A DNA stretch of 64,000 bases from Halotia branconii CENA392. GTDB taxonomy: Bacteria > Cyanobacteriota > Cyanobacteriia > Cyanobacteriales > Nostocaceae. Positions 35,091 to 42,459 of this stretch are shown here, piece by piece. Each line of letters opens with the position of its first letter. Within the stretch, counting starts at the first letter, position 1. Below the pieces are notes generated by a model. The model made no database searches and had not been told where the DNA came from. It saw nothing but the letters and a program-made list of their open reading frames with translations. The position numbers and the translations under genes were made by a program. The stretch is taken from assembly GCF_029953635.1 (NCBI RefSeq), contig NZ_CP124543.1:5621455-5685454 (forward strand). Reading direction: 5' to 3'.

Positions 35091-35150
35091 TGACTCTATG
35101 GAAAATTGATGGTATGTGCGATCGCTGAAATTAATCTGATACATAATTGT
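35091..35150. repeat. 60-bp direct repeat, copy 2 (right of toxin-antitoxin module)
   Basis: TGACTCTATGGAAAATTGAT... through GCGATCGCTGAAATTAATCT matches copy 1 at 34311-34370. It lies 75 bases upstream of the small effector-like gene, so it may include that operon's promoter. Confidence 0.8.
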
Positions 35151-35223
35151 TGCTGTTTGTTGTATTAGAGGAACTGTTAAACTGAGGATCATAAGTATAA
35201 TTTCGCAAGATGATTGCTAACTT

Positions 35224-35691
35224 ATGGAACCAGTAACCTTGACGGCTGTAGCAACTGCGATCGCAACTCTCATTTTCTCAGAAGCTTTGAAGGAAGGCGG
35301 AAAAACTTTAGGACAAGGGATTTCACAACAAGTTACTCAACTGTTAACTGCGATTCGGCAGAAATTCCAAACGGCGGGAACTGAAGGAATACTCAAAAGA
35401 GCCGAAGAAAATCCGACAGAGAAGAATCAAGCCAAGTTCCAGGATGAACTGGAAACGCAAATGGAGGAAGACGAAGCCTTTGCCAAGCAATTGCAAGCAC
35501 TGATGGCGCAGTTGCAAGCAAACGATACTGTTAAGCAAATCGTGGTTAAAGGTGTAACAGTAAAAGGTAAAGCAACAGTGGGCGATATCAACCTGGAAGC
35601 CGCAAGAGAAGGCGCAGTAAATCAAGAAGCAGTAGTTGATTCTGAATTTGGTGACGATCTCAACCTGGGTGATGTGAATCTGAAGGCTTAA
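35224..35691 (+). CDS. small helical protein with C-terminal amyloid-like repeats, NLR partner
   Basis: A 155-residue protein coded three bases upstream of the NB-ARC-TPR gene. Residues 4-24 are hydrophobic or amphipathic (VTLTAVATAIATLIF), and residues 25-105 are predicted helical and charged. The C terminus has two similar segments: KGVTVKGKATVGDINLEA (109-126) and a second ending DDLNLGDVNLKA (144-155), 29 residues apart at the G-D-[IV]-N core. The next protein has a related segment at its N terminus. This layout resembles fungal HET-S (HeLo plus two pseudo-repeats) and bacterial Bell-domain effectors with amyloid signalling motifs. Membrane-acting cell-death activity is inference; I cannot name a domain family with certainty. 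Confidence 0.65.
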   Translation: MEPVTLTAVATAIATLIFSEALKEGGKTLGQGISQQVTQLLTAIRQKFQTAGTEGILKRAEENPTEKNQAKFQDELETQMEEDEAFAKQLQALMAQLQANDTVKQIVVKGVTVKGKATVGDINLEAAREGAVNQEAVVDSEFGDDLNLGDVNLKA

Positions 35692-35694
35692 ACC

Positions 35695-38694
35695 ATGAGT
35701 GAAAATCGCAGCCCAGAAGAAATTTTACAGAGCATTCTGCGGAATGTCCAAGTAGGTGGCAATCTGACGACAGGCGATATCACCCAAATCTTGAATTTAC
35801 TGGTGATTATTCAACAGCCAGAGGTTTTCAAGCCAAAGGAAACGCCGCAAAATATTCCCCGTGGTAACGTAGTCAAGTTTGTTGGACGTGCTGAGGCTTT
35901 AGTTAGTCTCCATGACAAGCTACAAAACGGTAATCAAGTGGTGGTTGCGGCGATTGAGGGTATGGGAGGAGTGGGGAAAACAGAGTTAGCAACTCAGTAC
36001 GCGCTAATTCACCTGCTACTCAACACTTATCCTGGTGGTATCTGTTGGTTACGCGCTAGAGATGAAGATATTGGACTTCAAATCTTGCAGTTTGCTATAG
36101 CTAAGTTAGGCTTAAAACCGCCAGAAGATTGGGATGTACTACAGCAAGTTGATTTCTGTTGGTCACGCTGGCATGATGGCGATGTGTTGGTGGTGTTGGA
36201 TGATGTCACCGACTACGCCAAGGTAGAAGACTATTTACCACCACAATCACCCAGGTTTAAACTGCTAATTACCACCAGATTACAGTTAGATTTTCCCCAA
36301 TCATTCACTCTGGATGTGTTAAGTGAGTCCGCAGCAGTGGAACTTTTACAAGAGTGGGTGGGAGGAGAAAAAGTCGCGCAGGAATTAGGTGAGGCGAAGG
36401 AAATTTGTGAACGTTTAGGTTATTTACCTTTGGCGTTGAACTTGGTGGGTAGGTATGTAAAGAAGCGGAAAATCTCTTTAGCGGAAATGTTGCGGAGGTT
36501 AGAAGCAAAAAAGTTAGTTCATGAGTCTTTAGCACGGGATGAAAAAGACAAAACTTGGACGCTAAATGTCAAATGGGGTGTGATTGCTGCTTTTGAGTTA
36601 AGTTGGGATGATTTAAGTGATGATGCTCAGGAATTAGCTGTTTTACTGAGTTTATTTGCTTTAGCTCCGATTCCCTGGAGTTTGGTAGAAAGTGTAGAAA
36701 CTGGGAAAGATGCTGAAGAGTTGGAAGATAGTAGAGTTGAGTTAGAGAGTTTGCATCTGCTTCAAGATAAGGAAGGCTACAAACTACATCAACTGATTCG
36801 GGAATTTTTTCAACTCAAGCAGGGTGACTTTAATCAGGTGGAGGAATTTAAGCGATCGCTTTGCGGGGTAATGGTAGGGGTTGCTAAAAATATTCCTTCA
36901 TATCCCACAGTTGAACAAATTCAGAATGTCACTCCAGCAATCCCTCATTTAGCTGAGGTAGCGAATAATCTCATTCAGTACGTCAGCGATGATCGTTTAA
37001 TTTGGGCATTTATTGGCAACGCTAGATTTTATTATGGTCAAGGACTGTATGACAAAGTTGCGCTTTGGTATGAGCAGTGTCTAGAAATCACTAAAAAACG
37101 TTTGGGAGAAGAACATCCAGATGTCGCTATTAGCCTCAGCAACATAGCTAATCTCTACCGTGACCAAGGTAGATACAGCGAAGCCGAAACCCGATTCATC
37201 GAAGCTTTGGCTCTCATGCACAAACTGTTAGGATCAGAACATATCGATGTCGCCATTAGCCTCAACAACTTGGGGTTACTTTACTCTAACCAAGGCAGAT
37301 ACAGCGAAGCCGAAACCCGATTCATCGAAGCTTTGGCTCTCGCACGCAAGCTGGTGGGCGAAGAAAATTTTCATGTCGCCACTGGTCTCAACAACTTAGC
37401 ACAACTCTACTGCGACCAAGGCAAATATAGCGAAGCTGAACCCCTTCACATCGAAGCTTTGGCTCTCAGGCGCAAGCTGGTGGGCGAAGAACATCCCGAT
37501 GTTGCACAAAGCCTCAATAACCTGGCGTTTCTCTACAACTTTCAAGGTAGATACAGCGAAGCTGAAACCCGATTCATTGAAGCTTTGGCTCTGATGCACA
37601 AACTGTTAGGAGCAGAACATCTCGATGTCGCTGCTGGACTCAATAACTTAGCAGCATTCTACAACTCTCAAGGCAGATACAGCGAAGCCGAACCTCTTCT
37701 GCTCGAAGCATTGGCAATTATACGCAACTTGTTAGGAGAAGAACATCCCAAGGTTGCCACTAGCCTTAATAACTTAGCGTATCTCTACACTTACCAAGGC
37801 AGATACAGCGAAGCTGAACCCCTTCATATCCAAGTTGTGGCACTAAGGCGCAAAGTTTTGGGCGAAGAACATCCAGAACTCGCCATTAGCCTCAACAACT
37901 TAGCTGGACTTTATTCCTTCCAAGGTAAATACAGCGAAGCTGAATCCTTTCTTATCGAAGCTTTGGCACTGTACCGCAAGCTGCTGGGAGAAGAACACCC
38001 ATATTTCGCCACTATCCTCAATAACCTAGCAGAACTTTACTGTAACCAAGGTAAATACAGCGAAGCTGAATCCCTTCATATTCAAGCTTTGGTACTCAGG
38101 CTTAAACTGCTGGGTGGAGAACATATTGATGTCGCTACTAGTTTCAATAATCTAGCCAATCTCTACCGTTACCAAGGTAAATATAGCGAAGCCGAACCCC
38201 TATATGTCCAAACTTTGGCACTTTGGCGCAAACTGCTGGGCGAAGAACACCCATATTTCGCCACTATCCTCAACAACCTTGCGGGACTCTACCGTGTCCA
38301 AGGTAGATACAGCGAAGCTGAACCCCTATACATCAAAGCTTTAGCACTTAGCTGCAAGCTGCTAGGCGAAGAAAATCCTGATGTCGCCACTGGCCTCAAC
38401 AACCTTGCAGTATTGTACGACTCCCAAGGCAGATACAACGAAGCTGAACCTCTATACGTCAAAACTTTGGCACTTTGGCGCAAACTGCTGGGCGAAGAAC
38501 ATCCCGATGTCGCCACTAGCCTCAACAATCTTGCGGGACTCTACCATTCCCAGGGCAGATACAGCGAAGCCGAATCTTTATGCATCCAGGCTTTAGATAT
38601 TTTTGAGCAACAGTTAGGAGTGAATCATCCTGATGCTGTTACTACTCGTAGAAATTTAGCATTTTTGCGCGATCGCCTCAACTCACAACAGTAA
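35695..38694 (+). CDS. NB-ARC-TPR (NLR-like STAND) protein
   Basis: A 999-residue STAND protein. Residues 16-31 (RNVQVGGNLTTGDITQ) match the C-terminal motif of the upstream small protein. The NB-ARC domain has Walker A GMGGVGKTE (89-97), Walker B VLVVLDD (164-170), LLITTR (190-195) and a GLPL-like GYLPLAL near 240. A winged-helix part with an FELSWDDL motif follows, then 13 kinesin-light-chain-type TPR units of 42 residues (about 439-984, core YSEAEPLHIEALALRRKLLG). Such proteins oligomerise on ligand sensing and recruit an effector. No catalytic effector domain is fused to it, which fits delivery of the signal to the adjacent small protein. Confidence 0.85.
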   Translation: MSENRSPEEILQSILRNVQVGGNLTTGDITQILNLLVIIQQPEVFKPKETPQNIPRGNVVKFVGRAEALVSLHDKLQNGNQVVVAAIEGMGGVGKTELATQYALIHLLLNTYPGGICWLRARDEDIGLQILQFAIAKLGLKPPEDWDVLQQVDFCWSRWHDGDVLVVLDDVTDYAKVEDYLPPQSPRFKLLITTRLQLDFPQSFTLDVLSESAAVELLQEWVGGEKVAQELGEAKEICERLGYLPLALNLVGRYVKKRKISLAEMLRRLEAKKLVHESLARDEKDKTWTLNVKWGVIAAFELSWDDLSDDAQELAVLLSLFALAPIPWSLVESVETGKDAEELEDSRVELESLHLLQDKEGYKLHQLIREFFQLKQGDFNQVEEFKRSLCGVMVGVAKNIPSYPTVEQIQNVTPAIPHLAEVANNLIQYVSDDRLIWAFIGNARFYYGQGLYDKVALWYEQCLEITKKRLGEEHPDVAISLSNIANLYRDQGRYSEAETRFIEALALMHKLLGSEHIDVAISLNNLGLLYSNQGRYSEAETRFIEALALARKLVGEENFHVATGLNNLAQLYCDQGKYSEAEPLHIEALALRRKLVGEEHPDVAQSLNNLAFLYNFQGRYSEAETRFIEALALMHKLLGAEHLDVAAGLNNLAAFYNSQGRYSEAEPLLLEALAIIRNLLGEEHPKVATSLNNLAYLYTYQGRYSEAEPLHIQVVALRRKVLGEEHPELAISLNNLAGLYSFQGKYSEAESFLIEALALYRKLLGEEHPYFATILNNLAELYCNQGKYSEAESLHIQALVLRLKLLGGEHIDVATSFNNLANLYRYQGKYSEAEPLYVQTLALWRKLLGEEHPYFATILNNLAGLYRVQGRYSEAEPLYIKALALSCKLLGEENPDVATGLNNLAVLYDSQGRYNEAEPLYVKTLALWRKLLGEEHPDVATSLNNLAGLYHSQGRYSEAESLCIQALDIFEQQLGVNHPDAVTTRRNLAFLRDRLNSQQ

Positions 38695-38806
38695 AATTCA
38701 AGTTCCCAACCTCATCATTCAAGCTTTTATCTCCAAATTTCTCGTTCGGAACTCGAACTGTCGTGTTCCGAACTCAAAGTTTCGTGTTCCGAACGAGAAC
38801 TTTCAT

Positions 38807-38920
38807 CTTCTGAAGTGAAATGATGGTGTTGTGAGGGCGATCGCTTTTGTTCTGAAGTGGAATGATGGTGTTATGAAGGCGATCGCTCGACTTAAATTAG
38901 AGAATGAAGTGCGATCGCCT
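38807..38920. repeat. dispersed spacer repeat, copies A and B
   Basis: Two copies of GAAGTGAAATGATGGTGTT with variants, each followed by a GCGATCGC site; the second ends ATTAGAGAATGAAGTGCG. The same family occurs at 39741, 40592 and 41269, always between toxin-antitoxin modules. Positions 38745-38800 before it hold another tandem unit (TCGTGTTCCGAACTC). Confidence 0.8.
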
Positions 38921-39036
38921 TTGATAGTAGAGAGATGATTGCGATCGCCATCGCTTTTTGAGCCACAATGGATGAACGATAGGGAGTCCATAGAACAAAC
39001 AATAGCTAAAAAGAAACCAAATCAGGAGAAGGCTTG

Positions 39037-39294
39037 ATGCAATCAGCATTACGCATAGAAACTAAAGTGTTACCAGGCAACAAAATTGAAATCACCTTGC
39101 CTGACGATACACTCTCAACCTCAGTAGGACAAACTATTGAGGTAATTGTCCTAATACCAGAGCAAAAAACGACAATAGAAGAACAATCAATTATCCACCT
39201 GCTTGAAGAAATCCACAAACAGCGTCCTGTTGGCAGAAGTTTAGAAGAAATCAATCGAGACCTCCAAGCAGAGCGAGATGCATGGGACAATTAA
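39037..39294 (+). CDS. antitoxin-like partner of PIN toxin
   Basis: An 85-residue protein from the ATG at 39037, with AGGAGAAGG seven bases before it. It starts with a small beta-rich part (IETKVLPGNKIEITLPD, TIEVIVLIPE) like an AbrB/DUF104-type fold, then a helix HLLEEIHKQRPVGRSLEEIN and DLQAERDAW near the C terminus, typical of antitoxins that wrap VapC toxins. It overlaps the PIN gene by 13 bases. Family membership is uncertain. Confidence 0.7.
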   Translation: MQSALRIETKVLPGNKIEITLPDDTLSTSVGQTIEVIVLIPEQKTTIEEQSIIHLLEEIHKQRPVGRSLEEINRDLQAERDAWDN

Positions 39295-39728
39295 TTCTGC
39301 CAAATGCTGCTCGTATATACGTCGATACCGTAACAGTTATTTACGCCGTCGAACAGACTCCAACTTATGGGGTGTTGCTAAATCCCCTATGGCATAGTCT
39401 TCAGGCGAGAACCCTTGAAGTCTTTAGCAGCGAACTAACTCTGATGGAAACCTTAGTTGTGCCACTGAGAAACTCGGATACATTTCTGGTTGATGCTTAT
39501 GAGAGATTACTGCGATCGCCTCAAATGCAGTTGATTCCCATTAGTCAGACTATCTTGCGTGAAGCAGCAAGACTACGGGCAAGTACGCCTTCTTTGAGAA
39601 CACCTGATGCCATTCATATTGCGACTGCTACAACATCTGGCTGCACTCAGTTTCTCACCAACGATCGCCAACTGAGGACAGCAACAAATTTATTCGTTGT
39701 GATTCTAGATGAGGTGCTGACATCATGA
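39282..39728 (+). CDS. PIN-domain toxin (VapC-like)
   Basis: A 148-residue PIN protein with the acidic quartet in place: Asp15 (RIYVDTVTVIYAVE), Glu56 (TLMETLV), Asp109 (RTPDAIHIATA) and Asp128 (LTNDRQL). These bind magnesium for ribonuclease activity. It overlaps the upstream antitoxin-like gene by 13 bases, so the two form a type II module. Confidence 0.9.
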   Translation: MGQLILPNAARIYVDTVTVIYAVEQTPTYGVLLNPLWHSLQARTLEVFSSELTLMETLVVPLRNSDTFLVDAYERLLRSPQMQLIPISQTILREAARLRASTPSLRTPDAIHIATATTSGCTQFLTNDRQLRTATNLFVVILDEVLTS

Positions 39729-39740
39729 GCGATCGCTTTT

Positions 39741-39837
39741 GTTCTGAAGGGGAATGATGGTGTTCTGGGGGCGATGTCTGACGACAAGCCGCAAGCGTTT
39801 ACGCTCGGCTTAAATTATAGAATGAAGTGCGATTGCT
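39741..39837. repeat. dispersed spacer repeat, copy C
   Basis: GTTCTGAAGGGGAATGATGG followed by GCGATGTCTGACGACAAGCC and AATTATAGAATGAAGTGCG. The middle part (GTCTGACGACAAGCCGCAAG) is shared with the copy at 40592 and is found inverted near 41420-41450. Confidence 0.8.
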
Positions 39838-39939
39838 TGTGAGAGTTGACAGATGAGTGTGAGAGCGATCGGCTTTGCCGTTGCCGTTGGCGTTCGCGTA
39901 GCGTGTCGTAGACAAGCCTCTCGAAGAGAAGGCATCGCT

Positions 39940-40245
39940 TTATACATCCTGATTCTCGTGAAAAATATCTTCTAAATCTCGATATCCACTCAAAACCCTC
40001 TCTACTTGGATACCATTTTTAATCGGGCGGTAAAAAATGACTTGATTATCCACTGGCAAACTACGTAAATTAGGTGCTAGTTCCTCACGGTTACGCCCAA
40101 GTTCAGGAAAATCTGCTAATAAAAGACACTTTTCCTCAAAAGCATCAAGAAAACGACTAGCTGCACCTAAATTAAGTCTGCTTATATAGTTTTTTATATC
40201 TTTTAAATCTTGCTTGGCAGCAGCACTTAAAATATATCTACTCAT
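39940..40245 (-). CDS. parE: ParE/RelE-family toxin
   Basis: A 101-residue toxin with the ParE pattern: an N-terminal YILSAAAKQDLKDIKNYI, then FPELGRNREEL, LRSLPVDNQVIFYRP and a C-terminal VERVLSGYRDL. ParE toxins act on DNA gyrase; RelE relatives cleave mRNA, so the target remains open. The gene starts two bases after its antitoxin partner's stop. Confidence 0.88.
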   Translation of the reverse strand: MSRYILSAAAKQDLKDIKNYISRLNLGAASRFLDAFEEKCLLLADFPELGRNREELAPNLRSLPVDNQVIFYRPIKNGIQVERVLSGYRDLEDIFHENQDV

Positions 40246-40247
40246 AC

Positions 40248-40508
40248 TTAACTTTGCTGCGCTTGTTGAATTTCTTCTCGTAATTCTCTTAATACTTCTT
40301 CCCCATCAAAAACATCACCGCGATCTGATTGCTCAATTCCAATAGCAATTTCTTTGCGGAGTTCTTCTAATTGCACCAAACGTTTCATTTCCCATTCTTC
40401 TAACAGCTGCAAGGCAGCACAAACTACCTCCGAAGCAGATGAGTATCTACCTTGTTTTACTGTTGCTTGAATAAACAGCTCTAATTCTGGTGTCAAAGAT
40501 ATATTCAT
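40248..40508 (-). CDS. parD: ParD-family antitoxin
   Basis: An 86-residue antitoxin with a ribbon-helix-helix N terminus (MNISLTPELELFIQATVKQG) and RYSSASEVVCAALQLLEE, which is the ParD/CC2985-type signature, then an acidic tail (LRELREEIQQAQQS) that would wrap ParE. It is the first gene of the pair and should autoregulate the operon. Confidence 0.9.
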   Translation of the reverse strand: MNISLTPELELFIQATVKQGRYSSASEVVCAALQLLEEWEMKRLVQLEELRKEIAIGIEQSDRGDVFDGEEVLRELREEIQQAQQS

Positions 40509-40591
40509 CGGATGTAAGATGATATTTTAATTAACATAATAGCTACATTTTACGGAGAGCGATCGCTCTACATTTTGACTCTAAGTTTCCT

Positions 40592-40683
40592 GTTCTGAAG
40601 TGAAATGATGGTGTTCTGAGGGCGATGTCTGACGACAAGCCGCAAGCGTCTACGCTCGACTTAAATTGTAGAATGATGTGCGG
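40592..40683. repeat. dispersed spacer repeat, copy D
   Basis: GTTCTGAAGTGAAATGATGG followed by GCGATGTCTGACGACAAGCC, then CGACTTAAATTGTAGAATGA. It lies between the ParDE and HicAB modules and its right end touches the HicA stop codon. Confidence 0.8.
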
Positions 40684-40685
40684 AC

Positions 40686-40904
40686 TCAAAGATTATTCCA
40701 TTCTTCCAATGTGATTTCCCTCTCTATAATCACCTCAATTTCCCGAATCATCATCCGCAATTGCGGTACAGAATACTCGTCATTAGAGGGAATAGTTAGG
40801 CGATGTTGCCCATAAACCATAAACTGATGTCTTGTACCGGAAAAAGCCCCTTCAAAGCCAAGTTGCCGTAATTTTTTGACAAAATCTCGACGTTTACAAG
40901 GCAT
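40686..40904 (-). CDS. hicA: HicA-family toxin
   Basis: A 72-residue double-stranded-RNA-binding-like toxin from the ATG at 40904 (MPCKRRDFVKKL). The pattern KRRDFVKKLRQLGFEG, then the catalytic His26 in GTRHQFM and HRLTIPSNDEYSVPQLR is typical of HicA mRNA interferases. An earlier start at 40916 would lengthen the overlap with the antitoxin gene. The order (antitoxin before toxin) is the reverse of classic hicAB. Confidence 0.85.
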   Translation of the reverse strand: MPCKRRDFVKKLRQLGFEGAFSGTRHQFMVYGQHRLTIPSNDEYSVPQLRMMIREIEVIIEREITLEEWNNL

Positions 40905-41166
40905 CCATCGGCTCAAGGGTTGGCTCCTGATTTAGATCAATATTATCAATGACTGGTAGAGAATGTCCCAGCTTTAAGCCCAGCAGAATCCACTCTTCCA
41001 GTGTGGAACGTAACTCATCTTCGCACTCGCGCAAAGTTACACCAAAAGCAATAACTCCCTGACAAGCCGGAATCTTACCTGCAAAAGTACCATCTTCCAG
41101 TTTGTCATAAACCGCCTGTGCGATCGCTTCCTCAACATAATCACTAAGAATAAAGCGTGTGGTCAT
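40894..41166 (-). CDS. hicB: HicB-family antitoxin
   Basis: A 90-residue protein with the degenerate RNase H-like fold of HicB: a central GTFAGKIPACQGVIAFG and then TLRECEDELRSTLEEWILLG. No C-terminal DNA-binding domain is evident, so it is the short HicB version. It overlaps the HicA gene by about 11 bases. Confidence 0.85.
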   Translation of the reverse strand: MTTRFILSDYVEEAIAQAVYDKLEDGTFAGKIPACQGVIAFGVTLRECEDELRSTLEEWILLGLKLGHSLPVIDNIDLNQEPTLEPMDAL

Positions 41167-41268
41167 TCTAATTGCATTGCTTGTGATGGGCGATGTTATT
41201 CAAGCTTTTGTTTTACCTGAAGATTATTGTACTACAGCGATCGCTTTCCCTTTTTACTTCAAGTTTCG

Positions 41269-41452
41269 TGTTTTGAAGTGCAATGATGGAGTTCTGAAGG
41301 CGATGCCTGGGTTGGGCTACGCCTACGCTTTACCTTTTTGCTCGAAGTTTCTTGTTAGCAGGTGAAATGATGGTGTTTTGGGGGCGATTCTTTCACCTAA
41401 ATTATAGAATGAAGTGCGTAGACGCTTTGCGGCTTGTCGTTAGACATCGCTC
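41269..41452. repeat. dispersed spacer repeat, copies E1 and E2, with inverted segment
   Basis: Two partial copies (near 41269-41310 and 41353-41420) of the GTGAAATGATGGTGTTTTG family are followed by an inverted copy of the GACGACAAGCCGCAAGCGTC segment. The region 41167-41485 carries no gene. Confidence 0.75.
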
Positions 41453-41485
41453 TCTAAAAGTTTGGAAATAAATCGCTCATTTTAC

Positions 41486-41848
41486 TCATATCGGCAATCG
41501 CCTCACGCGGAAAGTTTCATTATTCACAGAAATAATTGCACCAAGTTCTAAATCTTCCTGACATTCATTCAAAACTTGCGTCAACCGTTCATTAATTACA
41601 TCGTAATTTTCATTTCCTAATCTAAACAAGATGACACTGGGTAAATTATCTCCACTGATGGCTAACAGTTGGGCAAAATCTAAATCTACAGTTAATAAAA
41701 TTCTCTCTTCTACACGAGCTTTAATTAAAATCTCGTTATCTGGTAGCCTTTGCAAATCTTCATTACGCAAATGCACTACATCATAACCACCACTACGCAA
41801 CCAAAATACAGTTCGTAGCGAAATTCCCATATCTGCCAAGAACTTCAT
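41486..41848 (-). CDS. DUF5615 PIN-like toxin (second module)
   Basis: A 120-residue PIN-like protein beginning MKFLADMGISLRTVFWLR, with later acidic clusters in ERILLTVDLDFAQLL. It pairs with the DUF433 gene, which ends 9 bases before its start. It is clearly related to, but diverged from, the toxin at 34627, so it is a second module rather than a recent copy. Confidence 0.85.
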   Translation of the reverse strand: MKFLADMGISLRTVFWLRSGGYDVVHLRNEDLQRLPDNEILIKARVEERILLTVDLDFAQLLAISGDNLPSVILFRLGNENYDVINERLTQVLNECQEDLELGAIISVNNETFRVRRLPI

Positions 41849-41857
41849 TATGACTTA

Positions 41858-42088
41858 TTACGCGCTTTTGAAAGGATAAACTCGCTCTTGAGTTAACCAC
41901 GCCGCGTAAAGTAGAGATTGACGAATATCCTCTGATTCTAAATCAGGATATTCTTCTAAAATTTCCTCTACAGGTTTGCCATTAGCCACTAAATTAACGA
42001 CAAGAGAAACCGGTATTCGCATCCCACGAATGCAGGCTTGTCCACCCATAATGATAGGGTCAAATGTAATTCTATCTAGACCTAACAT
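41858..42088 (-). CDS. DUF433 antitoxin-like protein (second module)
   Basis: A 76-residue protein from the ATG at 42088 (MLGLDRITFDP). Upstream in-frame starts would translate an inserted palindromic repeat and are rejected. The DUF433 core MGGQACIRGMRIPVSLV and NGKPVEEILEEYPDLESEDI is clear. It is the partner of the PIN-like gene that follows. Confidence 0.88.
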   Translation of the reverse strand: MLGLDRITFDPIIMGGQACIRGMRIPVSLVVNLVANGKPVEEILEEYPDLESEDIRQSLLYAAWLTQERVYPFKSA

Positions 42089-42121
42089 AAAAATTATTTC
42101 TCTAAATGACTGCATTGTACT

Positions 42122-42178
42122 ACAGCAACGCTCGCCAGTCGCTACAACGGGGGAAACCCCCGCAACGCGCTGGCTCAC
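42122..42178. repeat. GC-rich palindromic repeat element
   Basis: CGCTCGCCAGTCGCTACAAC followed by GGGGGAAACCCCCGCAACGC and GCTGGCTC. GGGGG-AAA-CCCCC forms a tight hairpin. This is a known type of dispersed Nostocales palindrome. It lies between the DUF433 gene and a broken nuclease gene. Confidence 0.7.
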
Positions 42179-42180
42179 AA

Positions 42181-42459
42181 ATTTCTGATGTTGTTGCTGG
42201 GGAAATCCTCAATTCTGAATTTCAGTGGATTAGTAGAGAAAGCGATGTACTCATCCGTGTTGAAAGTCCAGAGTATGGCAAATTTCTCGTCCTCAATCAA
42301 TTGCAATTGCGCTACAATCCCGAAATGCCAAGACGGATGCGCGCCTATACAGGGTTAGCAGAAGAAAAATTTGAATTAGTTCTCCCTGGATTGATTCGAT
42401 GCGATCGCCTTCTTTTAAAAATCCGAGTTCAATCAACTAATGATGTTCATCAATGGTGA
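42181..42459 (+). pseudogene. fragment of a PD-(D/E)XK (Rpn-like) nuclease gene
   Basis: The translation contains ADVL-like text, SRESDVLIRVESPEYGKFLV and LNQLQLRYNPEMPRRMRAYT, then GLAEEKFELVLPG. This is the nuclease-core region of cyanobacterial Rpn/DUF4351-type proteins, where the equivalent is followed by a longer chain. Here there is no start codon of its own; the frame is open only through the palindromic repeat, and the C terminus ends early in unrelated residues. It is read as an N-terminally truncated relic. Confidence 0.6.

Noticed and set aside
36305..38596. Open frames opposite or out of frame within the NLR gene
   Set aside because: They are shadows of the repetitive TPR coding sequence and show repeat-derived peptides only.
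42106..42459. A full 117-residue gene covering the palindrome and nuclease relic
   Set aside because: Its first 25 residues are translated palindromic repeat, so the intact-gene reading is not supported.
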